The position numbers were made by a program, and so were the translations under genes. Positions 37,448 through 46,223 of a DNA stretch of 64,000 bases are shown in pieces (within the stretch, counting starts at the first letter, position 1; every line of letters starts with the position of its first letter). A model generated the notes under the pieces. That model saw nothing but the letters and a program-made list of their open reading frames with translations. It was not told the origin of the DNA and did not search any database. The DNA is from Bog-756 sp963837805 (GTDB lineage Bacteria; Actinomycetota; Acidimicrobiia; Acidimicrobiales; RAAP-2): positions 124,001-188,000 of the forward strand of contig CAWIOU010000029.1 in the NCBI GenBank assembly GCA_963837805.1, written 5' to 3'.

Positions 37448-38455
37448 ATGATCATCGGTTCCGTAGGTACGTCGATCGCCCTGGCGGTGGTGGCGGTTGC
37501 CATCTTCGCCCTCATCGTCGTGTTTCTGAAGTCATGCCTGAAGGTGGTCCAGCAGGGCTGCGTGGGGGTGGTCAAGCGGTTCGGCGAGTTCAAGAAGATC
37601 CAGCAGCCGGGTCTCCATGTCCTGATGCCGTTGGCCGACCGCATGGACAAGGTGGACGTCCGCGAGTTCCCCCGGACCGGCGACCAGCAGGCGGTGATCA
37701 CCAAGGACAACGTGTCCCTGTGGGTCAGCGCCACCATCTTCTGTCAGGTCACCGACGTCAAGCTGGCGCTGTTCGAGGTCAACGACTTCGGCCTGGCCAT
37801 CGACCAGATGGCCCGCACCGCGTTGCGGGCCGTGTTCGGTGAGCTCACGCTCGACGAGTCGTTGTCGGAGCGGGAGACCATCAATTCGAAGATGCAGGAC
37901 CACATGGCCGAGGCCACTCTCAAGTGGGGGGTGCGGCTCAACCGCATCGAGATCCTCGACATCACCCCGCCGACCAATGTCCTCCAGGCGATGTCCGAAC
38001 AGAAGGAGGCCGAGCAGCACAAGCGGGCGGCCATCTTGAAGTCCGAAGGCGAGCAGCAGGCCGCCATCAACAGTGCCCAGGGCCGCAAGCAGGCCAATGT
38101 GCTCGAGGCCGAGGGTCAGAAGCAGGCCGCCATCCTGGCCGCCGAGGCCCAGAAGCAGGCGCTCGAATTGCGTGCCGACGGCGAGAAGCGGGCCACCCAG
38201 CTCCGGGGCGAGGGGGAGTCGGCCGCGCTCGATGCCATCGACACCTCGGTGATCCATCCCAACACGTTGGCCATCATGCAGCTCCGGGCCCTCCAGGCTC
38301 TGGCCACCGCGCCCAACACCAAGATCGTCGTTCCCTACGAGGCGGCCGGTCTGGTAGGAGCGGCCCAGGTGCTGGTCGACGCCATGAAGAGCGCCGGCGA
38401 ATCCGAGGATGCCGGGGTGGCCGGCAACGGGCGGGCACCGACCACCACGCCGTAG
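37448..38455 (+). CDS. SPFH/Band 7 (stomatin/prohibitin-like) membrane protein
   Basis: A 335-aa stomatin-type scaffold protein that organises membrane microdomains. One N-terminal helix (about 6-27) leads into the SPFH domain: QQGCVGVVKRFGEFKKIQQPGLHVLMPLADR, VREFPRTGDQQAVITKDNV and RTALRAVFGELTLDE. A long helical region rich in Ala, Gln, Glu and Lys (about 190-280) follows, which is the oligomerising coiled coil with repeated EGQKQAAI-like units. ATG 37448 is set by AGGAGG nine bases upstream. The NfeD-like gene is 90 nt upstream on the same strand. Confidence 0.92.
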   Translation: MIIGSVGTSIALAVVAVAIFALIVVFLKSCLKVVQQGCVGVVKRFGEFKKIQQPGLHVLMPLADRMDKVDVREFPRTGDQQAVITKDNVSLWVSATIFCQVTDVKLALFEVNDFGLAIDQMARTALRAVFGELTLDESLSERETINSKMQDHMAEATLKWGVRLNRIEILDITPPTNVLQAMSEQKEAEQHKRAAILKSEGEQQAAINSAQGRKQANVLEAEGQKQAAILAAEAQKQALELRADGEKRATQLRGEGESAALDAIDTSVIHPNTLAIMQLRALQALATAPNTKIVVPYEAAGLVGAAQVLVDAMKSAGESEDAGVAGNGRAPTTTP

Positions 38456-38464
38456 GCACGCGGC

Positions 38465-38484
38465 CCCGCCCGGCTGCGGGCGGG
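38465..38484. terminator. Hairpin terminator between convergent genes
   Basis: cccgcccg (38465-38472), loop gctg, cgggcggg (38477-38484): a perfect 8-bp stem in the 33-nt gap between the SPFH and TMEM175-like genes. Confidence 0.6.
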
Positions 38485-38488
38485 ACGT

Positions 38489-39133
38489 TCAGGCCGGGCG
38501 GCGCAGCTGCCACCGCTCGGCCATTCGGGGCGAGACGGCGAGCAGCAGCCAGACGAAGGGCGCGTAGGCCGGCGCGACCAGCGCCACCGGGATGGACACC
38601 AGGATGATCGCAGCCGCGGTCACGCCCCGGGCGATCATGGACCGGACCAGGGCCGGGGTGGCTTCATCGACGATCAGCCCTTGGTGTCGGGCCACCACGA
38701 TGGTCAGCGAGGTGGCCGCACTGGCCAGTAGGAGGTTGAGGGCGAACTCGCACACGGCGAGCTGGTTGTCCGGAAAGGCGCCCATCAGGGCGGCGGAGAA
38801 GGGGAACAGGGTGATGGTGAAGAGGAAGGCGAAGTTCCACCAGGCGATGACCTCGCGGTGCCCCCGCACCAGGCGGTACACGCGGTGGTGGACCAGCCAG
38901 AACACGGCGATCACGTAGAAGGCCACGATGTAGCTGGTCCACTCGGACGTGTTGGCGGCCAGGGCGTGGAACAGGGCACCCGGTCGGTTGGCCACCCGGT
39001 GGGGTTCGGGCACCGTCAATTGCAGGACCAGCAGGGTGAGGGCGATGGCCACCACGCCGTCGCTCAGGGCCAGGAGGCGGCCCGTGCCCGGCTCCTCGAG
39101 GGTCTCCTCGTCGGACGGTGACCGAGGCGTCAT
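38489..39133 (-). CDS. TMEM175-family (DUF1211) potassium channel-like protein
   Basis: A 214-aa membrane protein with about six helices. The first helix carries the family signature RLLALSDGVVAIALTLLVLQL, equivalent to the FSDGVFAIAITLLVL selectivity-gate helix of bacterial TMEM175 K+ channels. The remaining helices include AFYVIAVFWLVHHRVYRLV, also typical. Bacterial members form tetramers of this single repeat. It is the last gene of ordinary core character before the low-GC segment. Confidence 0.86.
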   Translation of the reverse strand: MTPRSPSDEETLEEPGTGRLLALSDGVVAIALTLLVLQLTVPEPHRVANRPGALFHALAANTSEWTSYIVAFYVIAVFWLVHHRVYRLVRGHREVIAWWNFAFLFTITLFPFSAALMGAFPDNQLAVCEFALNLLLASAATSLTIVVARHQGLIVDEATPALVRSMIARGVTAAAIILVSIPVALVAPAYAPFVWLLLAVSPRMAERWQLRRPA

Positions 39134-39182
39134 GCACAGCGAGTGTTGCAGACACCGGGTCGCCAGACGCGGAGCGTCGGTG

Positions 39183-40184
39183 TCACGTCGAAGTGGTGGG
39201 AGCAGGGAGGGTGGAAAACGGGATGCTGTCGGGTGGCGACGCCACGGTTACCGGCTCTCCCCATCGGCTGTACGTGACCTTTACGACCTCATTGCTGGAC
39301 TGGTGATTGGCGGTGAGCGAGAGTTGCTCGGTGAGATTGACCGGAAGGTGGGGATGGGCAGCGGAGAAGAGGATCGCCTCGGATCCAGAGTAAGACACGT
39401 GTGCGGCTCCGTTGGTCCCGTGAAGTGCGTACTGGACGGACTGAACGGACTGCCCATTGGATGTCGACAGGTTCGAGACAGACTCCGGCGTGTGAGGTAG
39501 CTCATCCGTCGGCGACACGGACGGGTTGCCCCAGGTGCTTCCGGTGGTGACGTCAGCAGCGACCGAGGTGAAGGGGGCATCGGTGGGAGAAAACGCTATC
39601 CACCGGCCGACATACGGTGCGGCCTCAGAGGCTGAGTAGCCGAACGAGTTCTCCAACATGTCGAGGTTGCCCCTCATGTAGGCCTTCGAGTTGGCCACGA
39701 TGACCTCGGACTGTTCCGGACCGTCCGTGTTGTACTGGACGCCTCCGTTCTGGCTGTCATCGCCACTCTGGGTTGATGCCGCCGTGTGCCCTGCGTCTTT
39801 TCCAGAAGAGATAACGACGTAGTGGAATGAACCTGAGGCCATGGCTGCCGCATAGAGGTCTGAGTTGGCCTGTGTTGGGGATGGGATGGCTGCCGGGGTG
39901 AGATTGCCCTGGGTGGCAAAGATCACGCCTCCGGCAACGGCACCGACCAAGACGACCAGCCCGATCAGCAGGCCTACTTTGGCTCGCCCCTTCCGAGCCG
40001 TGCTGGTGGGAGCGACCGAGAAGTGGCCGGAACTGGTAACGACCGGGGGAGCCGGGGGTCCGGGCGGCGGAGGAAGACTAGGAACTGCCTGCGGTAACGG
40101 GGGCAGGAGAGGCAAGCCAGGAGGCGCGGGCTGCGCCGATGAATCACCTTCCGTTGGGGGCCATCCCCCCGGCGCTTGTTCCAT
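39183..40184 (-). CDS. Membrane-anchored extracytoplasmic protein, unknown function
   Basis: A 333-aa protein with a Pro-rich cytoplasmic N-terminus (residues 1-60), one membrane helix (about 70-90, VGLLIGLVVLVGAVAGGVIFA) and a Ser/Thr-rich outer domain. Segments such as SEVIVANSKAYMRGN and VNLTEQLSLTANHQSSNEVVKVTYSRWGEPV are reminiscent of the LppX/LprG lipid-carrier fold, but the match is weak and I would not assign it. Codon and base use is distinctly less GC-rich than the upstream genes. Divergent from the AAA ATPase gene. Confidence 0.6.
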   Translation of the reverse strand: MEQAPGGWPPTEGDSSAQPAPPGLPLLPPLPQAVPSLPPPPGPPAPPVVTSSGHFSVAPTSTARKGRAKVGLLIGLVVLVGAVAGGVIFATQGNLTPAAIPSPTQANSDLYAAAMASGSFHYVVISSGKDAGHTAASTQSGDDSQNGGVQYNTDGPEQSEVIVANSKAYMRGNLDMLENSFGYSASEAAPYVGRWIAFSPTDAPFTSVAADVTTGSTWGNPSVSPTDELPHTPESVSNLSTSNGQSVQSVQYALHGTNGAAHVSYSGSEAILFSAAHPHLPVNLTEQLSLTANHQSSNEVVKVTYSRWGEPVTVASPPDSIPFSTLPAPTTST

Positions 40185-40509
40185 TCGCCATGCACCTCGT
40201 TCCGATTGGTCAGTATTCGCGGTCGGCGGGTCAGTCCAGGGACCAGAACCGCCTCGTCAGGCATCGACATCGAGGAGCATGACCTTGAACCGATCATGAC
40301 GGGCGACGGGCGGCCAAGTGGGTGCCCTACCGTACCGACGGCCTTCAAGGCGGTTGGATGACGGACGGGCACCCGAAACGCACGCCCCGTGGGGATTCTT
40401 GAGGCTTCAGTATGGCGTTCAGTCAGTACCGGCCTAAGCCCTGTGCGGCTGACTGTCGTGACGGTACCGATTTCGGCACTGGTCGTGAGAGTGCCGTACT
40501 TTTCGGGCG
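40185..40509. other. 325-nt divergent intergenic region
   Basis: Separates the leftward membrane-anchored protein from the rightward AAA ATPase. It presumably holds both promoters. I see no clear palindrome, RNA-like fold or coding frame in it. Confidence 0.4.
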
Positions 40510-42075
40510 ATGACCATGGACAAGGCGTCTTCTGAAATCAGCGATTCCGATGCCGAGTTGCTCTCGTTGGCTCGGAACCTGGCAGCTGTCCTGGCCAGGG
40601 TTCGTTTCCTTTTGCCTGACGAGCGCACGAACGCAATCGCCGATCTGCTCCACGGCCACCTTGGCGCCGACCCGAAGGAACTGCCGGTCCTGAGCCAGGA
40701 GCTTCCTCCGTACCAACTGGTGGACGTTCAGGTTGCTCTCGACGTGTGGATCGGCGAGGCACGGGATCGCTCGATGGAGGTGGTCGGCCTCTCGGGCGAT
40801 CAGCGACGGCACCACACGTTGAGCGAACTGGTGTCCGGGTCCGGGATGTATGGGGTCGGAATCGGTCCTGTGGACTACATCGATCTGGCCGACTCTCCCG
40901 ATTCGACCCGCAGCTGCATGAACTTCGGGATGCTCCTGGTCTCTGACGGTGATCACCGGTGTGCGGCGCTGATCCGTGGCGCTGATCCTCACGGCCACAT
41001 GAGCGCGGCCATGATCGAGGTCCTGGCAGAAGACCGTGACTTTGCCAGTGAGTTTCTGGCCGACCTCCGTCGACTGGCCGTCGAACACAGCGTCTTGAGG
41101 GGCCAGGTGCTCACGATGGGAGAGGGTGAAGGCAACCAATACGGAGGCCTCCGGTTTATGCGTCGCCCCGACCTGGAGCGTGGCCAACTGGTGTTACCTG
41201 ACGCCACGCTTGCTCAGATCGAGCGCCATGTCATCGGGATCGCAATGCACAGCGAGCGCCTGCTGGAAGCAGGACAACACCTCAAACGTGGTGTCCTGCT
41301 CTACGGTCCCCCTGGCACCGGCAAGACGCACACGGTTCGCTACCTGCTGGCCCAACTCAGGTCGACCACTGCCTTCGTGCTCTCCGGTCAGGCGCTGTCC
41401 CTGATCGGTCAAGCGTGCGGCCTGGCGCGAGTCCTGCAACCGTCGATCGTGATCCTTGAAGATGTCGATCTGATCGCCGGTGACCGGTCATTCGGTCCCA
41501 TGGGCGACAACCCTCTCCTGTTCGAAGTCCTGAATCAGATCGACGGACTGGGCGATGACGTGGACGTGACATTCCTGCTCACCACCAACCGGGTCGACAT
41601 CTTGGAGCGGGCGCTCGCCGAGCGACCTGGCCGGGTCGATGCCGCCGTTGAGATTGCACCGCCGGACGCAGACGGCCGGGCACGACTGCTCCGACTCTAC
41701 GGAGCCGGATTGGGCGTCTCGGAACTGGGCGACGACGATCTGGAGGAGGCGATATCAGCCACTGAGGGACGGACCGCCACGTATCTTCGAGAAGTTGTCC
41801 GACGCGCAGCGCTCCGAGCAGCAGCTGCACAGCCCGAGGGAGTTCTTCGGGTCGACGGCATGACACTGGCCGCTGCTGCCTCAGACCTACTGGGTGATCG
41901 GGCAGCACTGACCAGGGCGCTGTTGGGAGGTCCTGACGATCCAGATGCCGAGCCGCCGATCGGTGGTGTCTCTGGCTTCTCATCATCTGGGGTTCACCCG
42001 TTGTTGCGGGGGAGGTTTGGTTGGGGTCATCCAGGATCGGATGGCCCACCTGCTCCGTTCGCTCCAGAAGAGTAG
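40510..42075 (+). CDS. AAA-family ATPase with unrecognised N-terminal half
   Basis: A 521-aa protein. The C-terminal half is a complete classical AAA module: Walker A YGPPGTGKT at 265-273, Walker B IVILEDVD near 313-320 (Glu317, Asp318), sensor 1 LLTTNR at about 357-361, and an arginine-finger-like ERPGRVD. The first 230 residues lack any domain I know; they include a hydrophobic strand region MNFGMLLVSDGDHRCAALIRG and the linker VLRGQVLTMGEG just before the AAA part. A single AAA ring with a substrate-recruiting front domain is the likely architecture. No protease or membrane segment is attached. ATG codons at 40510 and 40516 both fit; neither has a strong ribosome-binding site. Confidence 0.8.
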   Translation: MTMDKASSEISDSDAELLSLARNLAAVLARVRFLLPDERTNAIADLLHGHLGADPKELPVLSQELPPYQLVDVQVALDVWIGEARDRSMEVVGLSGDQRRHHTLSELVSGSGMYGVGIGPVDYIDLADSPDSTRSCMNFGMLLVSDGDHRCAALIRGADPHGHMSAAMIEVLAEDRDFASEFLADLRRLAVEHSVLRGQVLTMGEGEGNQYGGLRFMRRPDLERGQLVLPDATLAQIERHVIGIAMHSERLLEAGQHLKRGVLLYGPPGTGKTHTVRYLLAQLRSTTAFVLSGQALSLIGQACGLARVLQPSIVILEDVDLIAGDRSFGPMGDNPLLFEVLNQIDGLGDDVDVTFLLTTNRVDILERALAERPGRVDAAVEIAPPDADGRARLLRLYGAGLGVSELGDDDLEEAISATEGRTATYLREVVRRAALRAAAAQPEGVLRVDGMTLAAAASDLLGDRAALTRALLGGPDDPDAEPPIGGVSGFSSSGVHPLLRGRFGWGHPGSDGPPAPFAPEE

Positions 42076-42323
42076 GCAATCCCGACCCGGTCTTCTCCGA
42101 TCTCGAGAGACTGAGATGGTGGGCCTCAGCGCCACGCGAACGTGTCGGGGCTTCCGGAGCGGTCTGCGGACAAGAATGAGGTCCGTTGGCACGGCTACAG
42201 GGACGGAGACGAGGGGTGCCCCACAACCAGGCACTTGTGGGCGACTGGACAACTGTCCACAGAGTGTGTCGGAAGCCAACCCGCGAGCGACCGCCGCTGC
42301 TGCTACGGCGCGATGATAGGTCC

Positions 42324-43091
42324 GTGCAGGTAGGGCCAAGCCAGTACGCCACCGAGGACAACCTCGCAGCCCGGCAACGGCTGTGGAAGATCAGTCCTCG
42401 TCGGCCGCCGTTCTCGCTTTTCTCCTGGCTGCTGGACCTTGCTCGATTACGTGGAGGAGAGCGCGTCCTCGAAGTGGGCTGTGGAAACGGGGCCTACCTC
42501 GAATATCTGGACGCCGTCGGGCTCGATTTGTCGATGGGCATGCTCGCTCCAGCCCGGGAGCGCTCCAGGGGCCCCTTGGTGGCCGGAGATGCCGTCGCCC
42601 TCCCATTTGCAAACGGCTCGTTCGACTTTGTGTTGGCCGCGCACATGCTCTACCACGTCGCCGAACGCAACAAGGCGGTCTCGGAACTGCGAAGGGTTCT
42701 ACGGGGCTCGGGACGTTGCGTCGCTGTGACCAATGGCGAGCGGAATATGGAGGAACTCGTCCGGTTGGTGGAGGGCGTCGTCGGCCACGGCTGGAGGTGG
42801 CGCCGGTCCTCCGAGGTGGCTTTCAGCCTGGAGAATGGTGCCGATCAGCTAAGTGTGGCGTTCGGCGAAGTCGACAGGGTTGACTGCCCGGACAGCATCG
42901 TCCAGGTCACCGACGCTCACGCCCTGGGCGACTATCTCAGGAGTGTGGGCGACACCTACGAGGGCCAAGTCATTTCATGGACCACATGGGGTCGGGTGGT
43001 CGAAGAATGCCAGCGTCAGGTGGCAGCCGTGGTGGAGTCAGAAGGGGCCTTTCAACTATCGAGTTCCATGGGTGCCTTTGTCTGTCGGTGA
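42324..43091 (+). CDS. Class I SAM-dependent methyltransferase
   Basis: A 255-aa Rossmann-fold methyltransferase. Motif I is VLEVGCGNGAYL at about 48-59, the acidic motif II end GLDLS, motif IV-like FDFVLAAHMLYHV, and the post-motif LRRVLRGSGRCVAVTNGE fit the UbiE/COQ5-like Methyltransf_11 group acting on small molecules. The substrate is unknown. I chose GTG 42324 because similarity to the family begins there; an upstream in-frame start at 42186 would add 46 residues of low-complexity character. It sits 249 nt after the AAA gene. Confidence 0.78.
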   Translation: MQVGPSQYATEDNLAARQRLWKISPRRPPFSLFSWLLDLARLRGGERVLEVGCGNGAYLEYLDAVGLDLSMGMLAPARERSRGPLVAGDAVALPFANGSFDFVLAAHMLYHVAERNKAVSELRRVLRGSGRCVAVTNGERNMEELVRLVEGVVGHGWRWRRSSEVAFSLENGADQLSVAFGEVDRVDCPDSIVQVTDAHALGDYLRSVGDTYEGQVISWTTWGRVVEECQRQVAAVVESEGAFQLSSSMGAFVCR

Positions 43092-43119
43092 CCCACAACC
43101 GGCAGTGGGACACTTGACC

Positions 43120-43554
43120 ATGGTGACTGAGGGTCGACTGAACGAGTATGTCGAGGTGAAACGATCCGTCGAGGACTGGGCACGACGGCAGGCGGACATT
43201 GTTGGAGTCGCCGTCGTCGGATCGTGGGCACGTTCTCAGGCACGAATGGACTCCGACATCGACGTTGTAGTGCTGACCCTTAGCAAAGATCGCTTCGTCA
43301 TCGGAAACAAATGGGTCGTGGAGGCAGTCTCACAGGAAGCAAAGATCGTCAGGACTCAGGAGTGGGGACCGCTCACTGAGCGTCGGGTTCGACTCCCATC
43401 GGGTATGGATGTCGAGTTTGGCTTCGCACCACCGTCATGGGCATCAACGGATCCCGTAGATCCAGGAACGGCTCAGGTCGTCCTCGACGGCTGCATTCCC
43501 TTCGTTGACCCAGGGGGCCTCTTCGCAAGTCTGATCGAGGCGGTCATCGGGTGA
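43120..43554 (+). CDS. Nucleotidyltransferase (MNT-like) domain protein
   Basis: A 144-aa minimal nucleotidyltransferase of the Pol-beta superfamily. The signature G-S-x(10)-D-x-D is visible as VGSWARSQARMDSDIDVVVL, with Asp46 and Asp48 as metal ligands, and a likely third carboxylate is in SGMDVEFGFAPP. Similar stand-alone domains occur in MNT/HEPN toxin-antitoxin pairs and aminoglycoside modification. No HEPN gene is adjacent, so neither can be claimed. It starts 28 nt after the methyltransferase and ends just outside the recombinase element. Confidence 0.75.
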   Translation: MVTEGRLNEYVEVKRSVEDWARRQADIVGVAVVGSWARSQARMDSDIDVVVLTLSKDRFVIGNKWVVEAVSQEAKIVRTQEWGPLTERRVRLPSGMDVEFGFAPPSWASTDPVDPGTAQVVLDGCIPFVDPGGLFASLIEAVIG

Positions 43555-43571
43555 CCCTGATCACTTAATAC

Positions 43572-43582
43572 ACGTGTGATCC
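43572..43582 (+). repeat. Candidate left terminal inverted repeat
   Basis: acgtgtgatcc, complementary at 10/11 positions to 45968-45978. It overlaps a second small inverted repeat (gatcac 43559-43564 / gtgatc 43576-43581) that could be a recombinase core-binding site. Confidence 0.4.
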
Positions 43583-43628
43583 ACAGTGCATCCCAGCGTC
43601 TTCCACGCCGGACTGAGAGGGTGCACGG

Positions 43629-44675
43629 ATGAGCCCCTTCCCGAACCTTGTCCGTGGCGCGTCCCCGAACGGCGAGGACCGCTACTTCCTCGGCGATTCG
43701 CTTGTCGACCGATATCTGGAGTTCGTGGCCGGGAGGGTGCGGACGAACACGTTGCGGGCCGTCGCCTTCGACCTGAAGACGTTTTTCACGGTCGTCGACA
43801 AGAATCCGACTGATGTTGTGGCGGCGGACATCTTCGACTTTCTGGCCCACCAGCGCGGTGACCGGCGTGTCGTCCGTCTGATCGACGGAGAGTCGGGCCT
43901 GGCCGCTCGGACGATCGCCCGCCGGCTGTCGTCGGTGTCGGGTTTCTACTCCTACGTGATCGCCCGGGACGACACGCCGCTCCGGGCCAACCCGGTGCCC
44001 CGGGGACTGTCAACCCGACGGAGGGGCGGGCGGAGCACGCTCGCCCCGCTGGTCCGGGTGCCCCGCACGTTGCCCCAGATCCTCTCGCCTGGCGAGGTCG
44101 ACGGGTTGGTCGGTGCACTGCGCACCCACCGCGACCGGGCCATGGTCTTCGCCATGGTGTTGGGCGGGCTCCGGCGGTGCGAGGTGCTCGGGTTGCGGTT
44201 GGCCGACATCCAGGTGGCCGAGCGCTCGCTGTTCATCGCCGAGGGCAAGGGAGGCCACCAACGGATCGTCCCGATATCGAATGCCTTCTTCACTTCGGTC
44301 GGGGACTACCTGCGACTGGAGCGGCCCGGTGGTGCTCCGACCGACCGGGTCTTCGTGGCCCTGAAGGGACCGAGCCGGGGACATGGTCTGACCGCCGAAG
44401 GGGTCGACGTCATCATGCGGGGAGCCCGACAACGCGCCGGCCTCGAGCGGGCCACCTGCCACCAACTCCGCCACACTTGCCTCACCCGACTGCGGGAAGC
44501 GGGCATGGCCCTGGAGGCCGTCCAAGCCCAGGCCGGTCACGTGTCCATCGAGTCGACCCGGGTCTACCTGCATCTCACCAACGACTGGCTGGCCATCGAG
44601 TACCGGTGCGCCGCCGATCTCATCGATGCCGGGCACGCCGACGAACTGCTCGCCCTGGAGGCCATCAACGCATGA
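43629..44675 (+). CDS. Tyrosine recombinase/integrase A
   Basis: A 348-aa site-specific recombinase. A SAM-like N-terminal DNA-binding domain (about 20-125) precedes the catalytic domain with all six active-site positions: Arg182 in GGLRRCEVLGL, Lys207 in EGKGGHQR, His278 and Arg281 in HQLRHT, His304 in AGHVS, and nucleophile Tyr313 in STRVYLHL. Its last four bases overlap the start of recombinase B, so the pair is co-translated. The length suits XerC-like and transposon-borne recombinases rather than phage integrases with long arms. Confidence 0.92.
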   Translation: MSPFPNLVRGASPNGEDRYFLGDSLVDRYLEFVAGRVRTNTLRAVAFDLKTFFTVVDKNPTDVVAADIFDFLAHQRGDRRVVRLIDGESGLAARTIARRLSSVSGFYSYVIARDDTPLRANPVPRGLSTRRRGGRSTLAPLVRVPRTLPQILSPGEVDGLVGALRTHRDRAMVFAMVLGGLRRCEVLGLRLADIQVAERSLFIAEGKGGHQRIVPISNAFFTSVGDYLRLERPGGAPTDRVFVALKGPSRGHGLTAEGVDVIMRGARQRAGLERATCHQLRHTCLTRLREAGMALEAVQAQAGHVSIESTRVYLHLTNDWLAIEYRCAADLIDAGHADELLALEAINA

Positions 44676-45964
44676 GTGCCCTTGTCGCCACCATCGAGCC
44701 CTGGATTCCCGAGACTGCCTCCGACCGGGAATGGGTGGTGCTCGCCGCCATCTGCCCCCAGGCCAGTGCCACCATCGGCCGCTACGTCCAGCAGCTGAGC
44801 ACCTTCCTCGCCCCACACAGTGTTGAGCTGGCCGACATCACACTCCGCCAGCTGGTCCGGTGGATGGCGGCCGAGACCGACGTGACCACGGTGGCCGGCA
44901 TCACCCGGACTCACATGGAGAACTACAAGCTTTGGTTGTCCGTCCAGCCCGGGACCAGTGACGGACACCTGGCCAAGAACACCCAGCGCCACCGGTTGCG
45001 CACCATCCGGATCTTCTTCGAACGACTTATCGAGTGGGACTGGAGCGACGCTCCGACTCGGAACCCGCTCTTCCATGGGGACATCGCTCCCCGCAGCAAC
45101 CCACTGCCCAAGTTCTTGAACGACCAGGACGCCGCCAAGCTAATGCGAGCGGCCCGGTCCCATCGGCTCCCTCGCTATCGACTGGTGATCGAGATGTTGG
45201 CCCGCACCGGCATGCGGGCAAGCGAACTCTGCGACCTGGCCGCCGACGCCGTCACGTTGATCGGGGACGCCTATTGGCTCAGGATCCCGGTCGGCAAGCT
45301 TCGCAACGACCGGTTCATCCCCCTCCACCCCGAGCTGGTGGTGCTGCTGGCCGCCTGGACGGCGGACAACAGCGAGTACATCCGAGACCAGAAGCGACTC
45401 ATGGCCGACCACCACTCGCCGATCGACCGGCGGACCGTTCATCGGATCGTGGCCACCACGGCGAAGAAGGCCGGCATCGGCAACGTCCATCCCCACCAGC
45501 TGCGTCACACACTGGCCACTCAGGCCATCAACCGGGGTATGCGTCTCGAAGCCATCGCCGCACTGCTCGGTCACCAATCGATGGACATGACCCTCGTCTA
45601 TGCACGGATTGCCGACCGGGTGGTGGCCGATGAATACGCATCGGTCGCCAACCAGATCGATGCTCTCTATGCCACTGCCGGGTCACCGACGACAGCCCTG
45701 CCGGCCGAGATCGAGACCGAGGCCATGGTCCGCCTCCGCCAGGAGTCCCACGCACGAATGCTCGGGAATGGCATGTGCACTCGGCCGGTCGAACTGGACT
45801 GCCGAATGGAGTCGATCTGCGAGACCTGTGCGTACTTCCGAACCGGCCCGGAGTTCGTGCCAGTTCTACTTCGTCAGCGCGATCATGCCCGCAAGAACGG
45901 ACAGGAAGACCGGGCTCAGCTCTTCGACGGCCTCGTTGCCAAAGTCAGCGAGGACACAACTTGA
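44672..45964 (+). CDS. Tyrosine recombinase/integrase B with Cys-rich tail
   Basis: A 430-aa recombinase. Catalytic residues: Arg182 in TGMRASELCDL, Lys209 in VGKLRNDR, His275/Arg278 in HQLRHT, His301 in LGHQSMD and Tyr310 in TLVYARI. After the catalytic domain, about 110 extra residues include a four-cysteine cluster (Cys369, 377, 383, 386 in CTRPVELDC...ICETC), a probable zinc site like that in TnpB-type recombinases of the Tn554 group. The ATG overlaps the preceding TGA (ATGA). The two recombinases are only distantly similar, so they probably act as a heteromeric complex rather than being recent duplicates. Confidence 0.92.
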   Translation: MSALVATIEPWIPETASDREWVVLAAICPQASATIGRYVQQLSTFLAPHSVELADITLRQLVRWMAAETDVTTVAGITRTHMENYKLWLSVQPGTSDGHLAKNTQRHRLRTIRIFFERLIEWDWSDAPTRNPLFHGDIAPRSNPLPKFLNDQDAAKLMRAARSHRLPRYRLVIEMLARTGMRASELCDLAADAVTLIGDAYWLRIPVGKLRNDRFIPLHPELVVLLAAWTADNSEYIRDQKRLMADHHSPIDRRTVHRIVATTAKKAGIGNVHPHQLRHTLATQAINRGMRLEAIAALLGHQSMDMTLVYARIADRVVADEYASVANQIDALYATAGSPTTALPAEIETEAMVRLRQESHARMLGNGMCTRPVELDCRMESICETCAYFRTGPEFVPVLLRQRDHARKNGQEDRAQLFDGLVAKVSEDTT

Positions 45965-45967
45965 CAC

Positions 45968-45978
45968 GGATTACACGT
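45968..45978 (-). repeat. Candidate right terminal inverted repeat
   Basis: ggattacacgt, partner of 43572-43582, three bases after the recombinase B stop codon. Confidence 0.4.
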
Positions 45979-46223
45979 ATAACACCGGAAGCGGGGCGGC
46001 TATCAACCGAAGCTAACCGGCACCTCCGGAATGCATGGAGAAGTACCTGTATGGGCTGACCGGCTACGGGCTTGCCGATCCTCCTGAAGAATCGCCAGCA
46101 TCAGGGGAATAGCGCCACCTCGGGCTAGCAGACAACAGATGTTGCGCGTTGCGGTCCGCTTGTCCCCGGGCCGGCCCTGCTCCCAGCCATCGAACTGTCG
46201 GCTTCCGCTGCCGACCGGCCGAC

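Larger units (their letters stand above)
43572..45978 (+). mobile_element. Candidate two-recombinase transposable element
   Basis: Two overlapping tyrosine recombinase genes fill a 2.4-kb unit whose outer edges carry an 11-bp inverted repeat matching at 10 positions: acgtgtgatcc (43572-43582) and ggattacacgt (45968-45978). The right copy begins 3 nt after the last stop. There are no passenger genes. Architecture resembles Tn554-type or tandem tyrosine-recombinase elements; the boundaries are inferred. Confidence 0.45.

Noticed and set aside
38900..39300. tRNA gene or att site as the left edge of the low-GC segment
   Set aside because: No cloverleaf-like sequence or T-arm consensus seen near either edge of the segment.
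43569..45982. Direct repeat tacacgt(g/a)t(g/a)a flanking the recombinases
   Set aside because: The inverted alignment of the same sites matches better (10/11 versus 9/11), so I report the inverted repeat. The near-palindromic cacgtg core explains why both appear.
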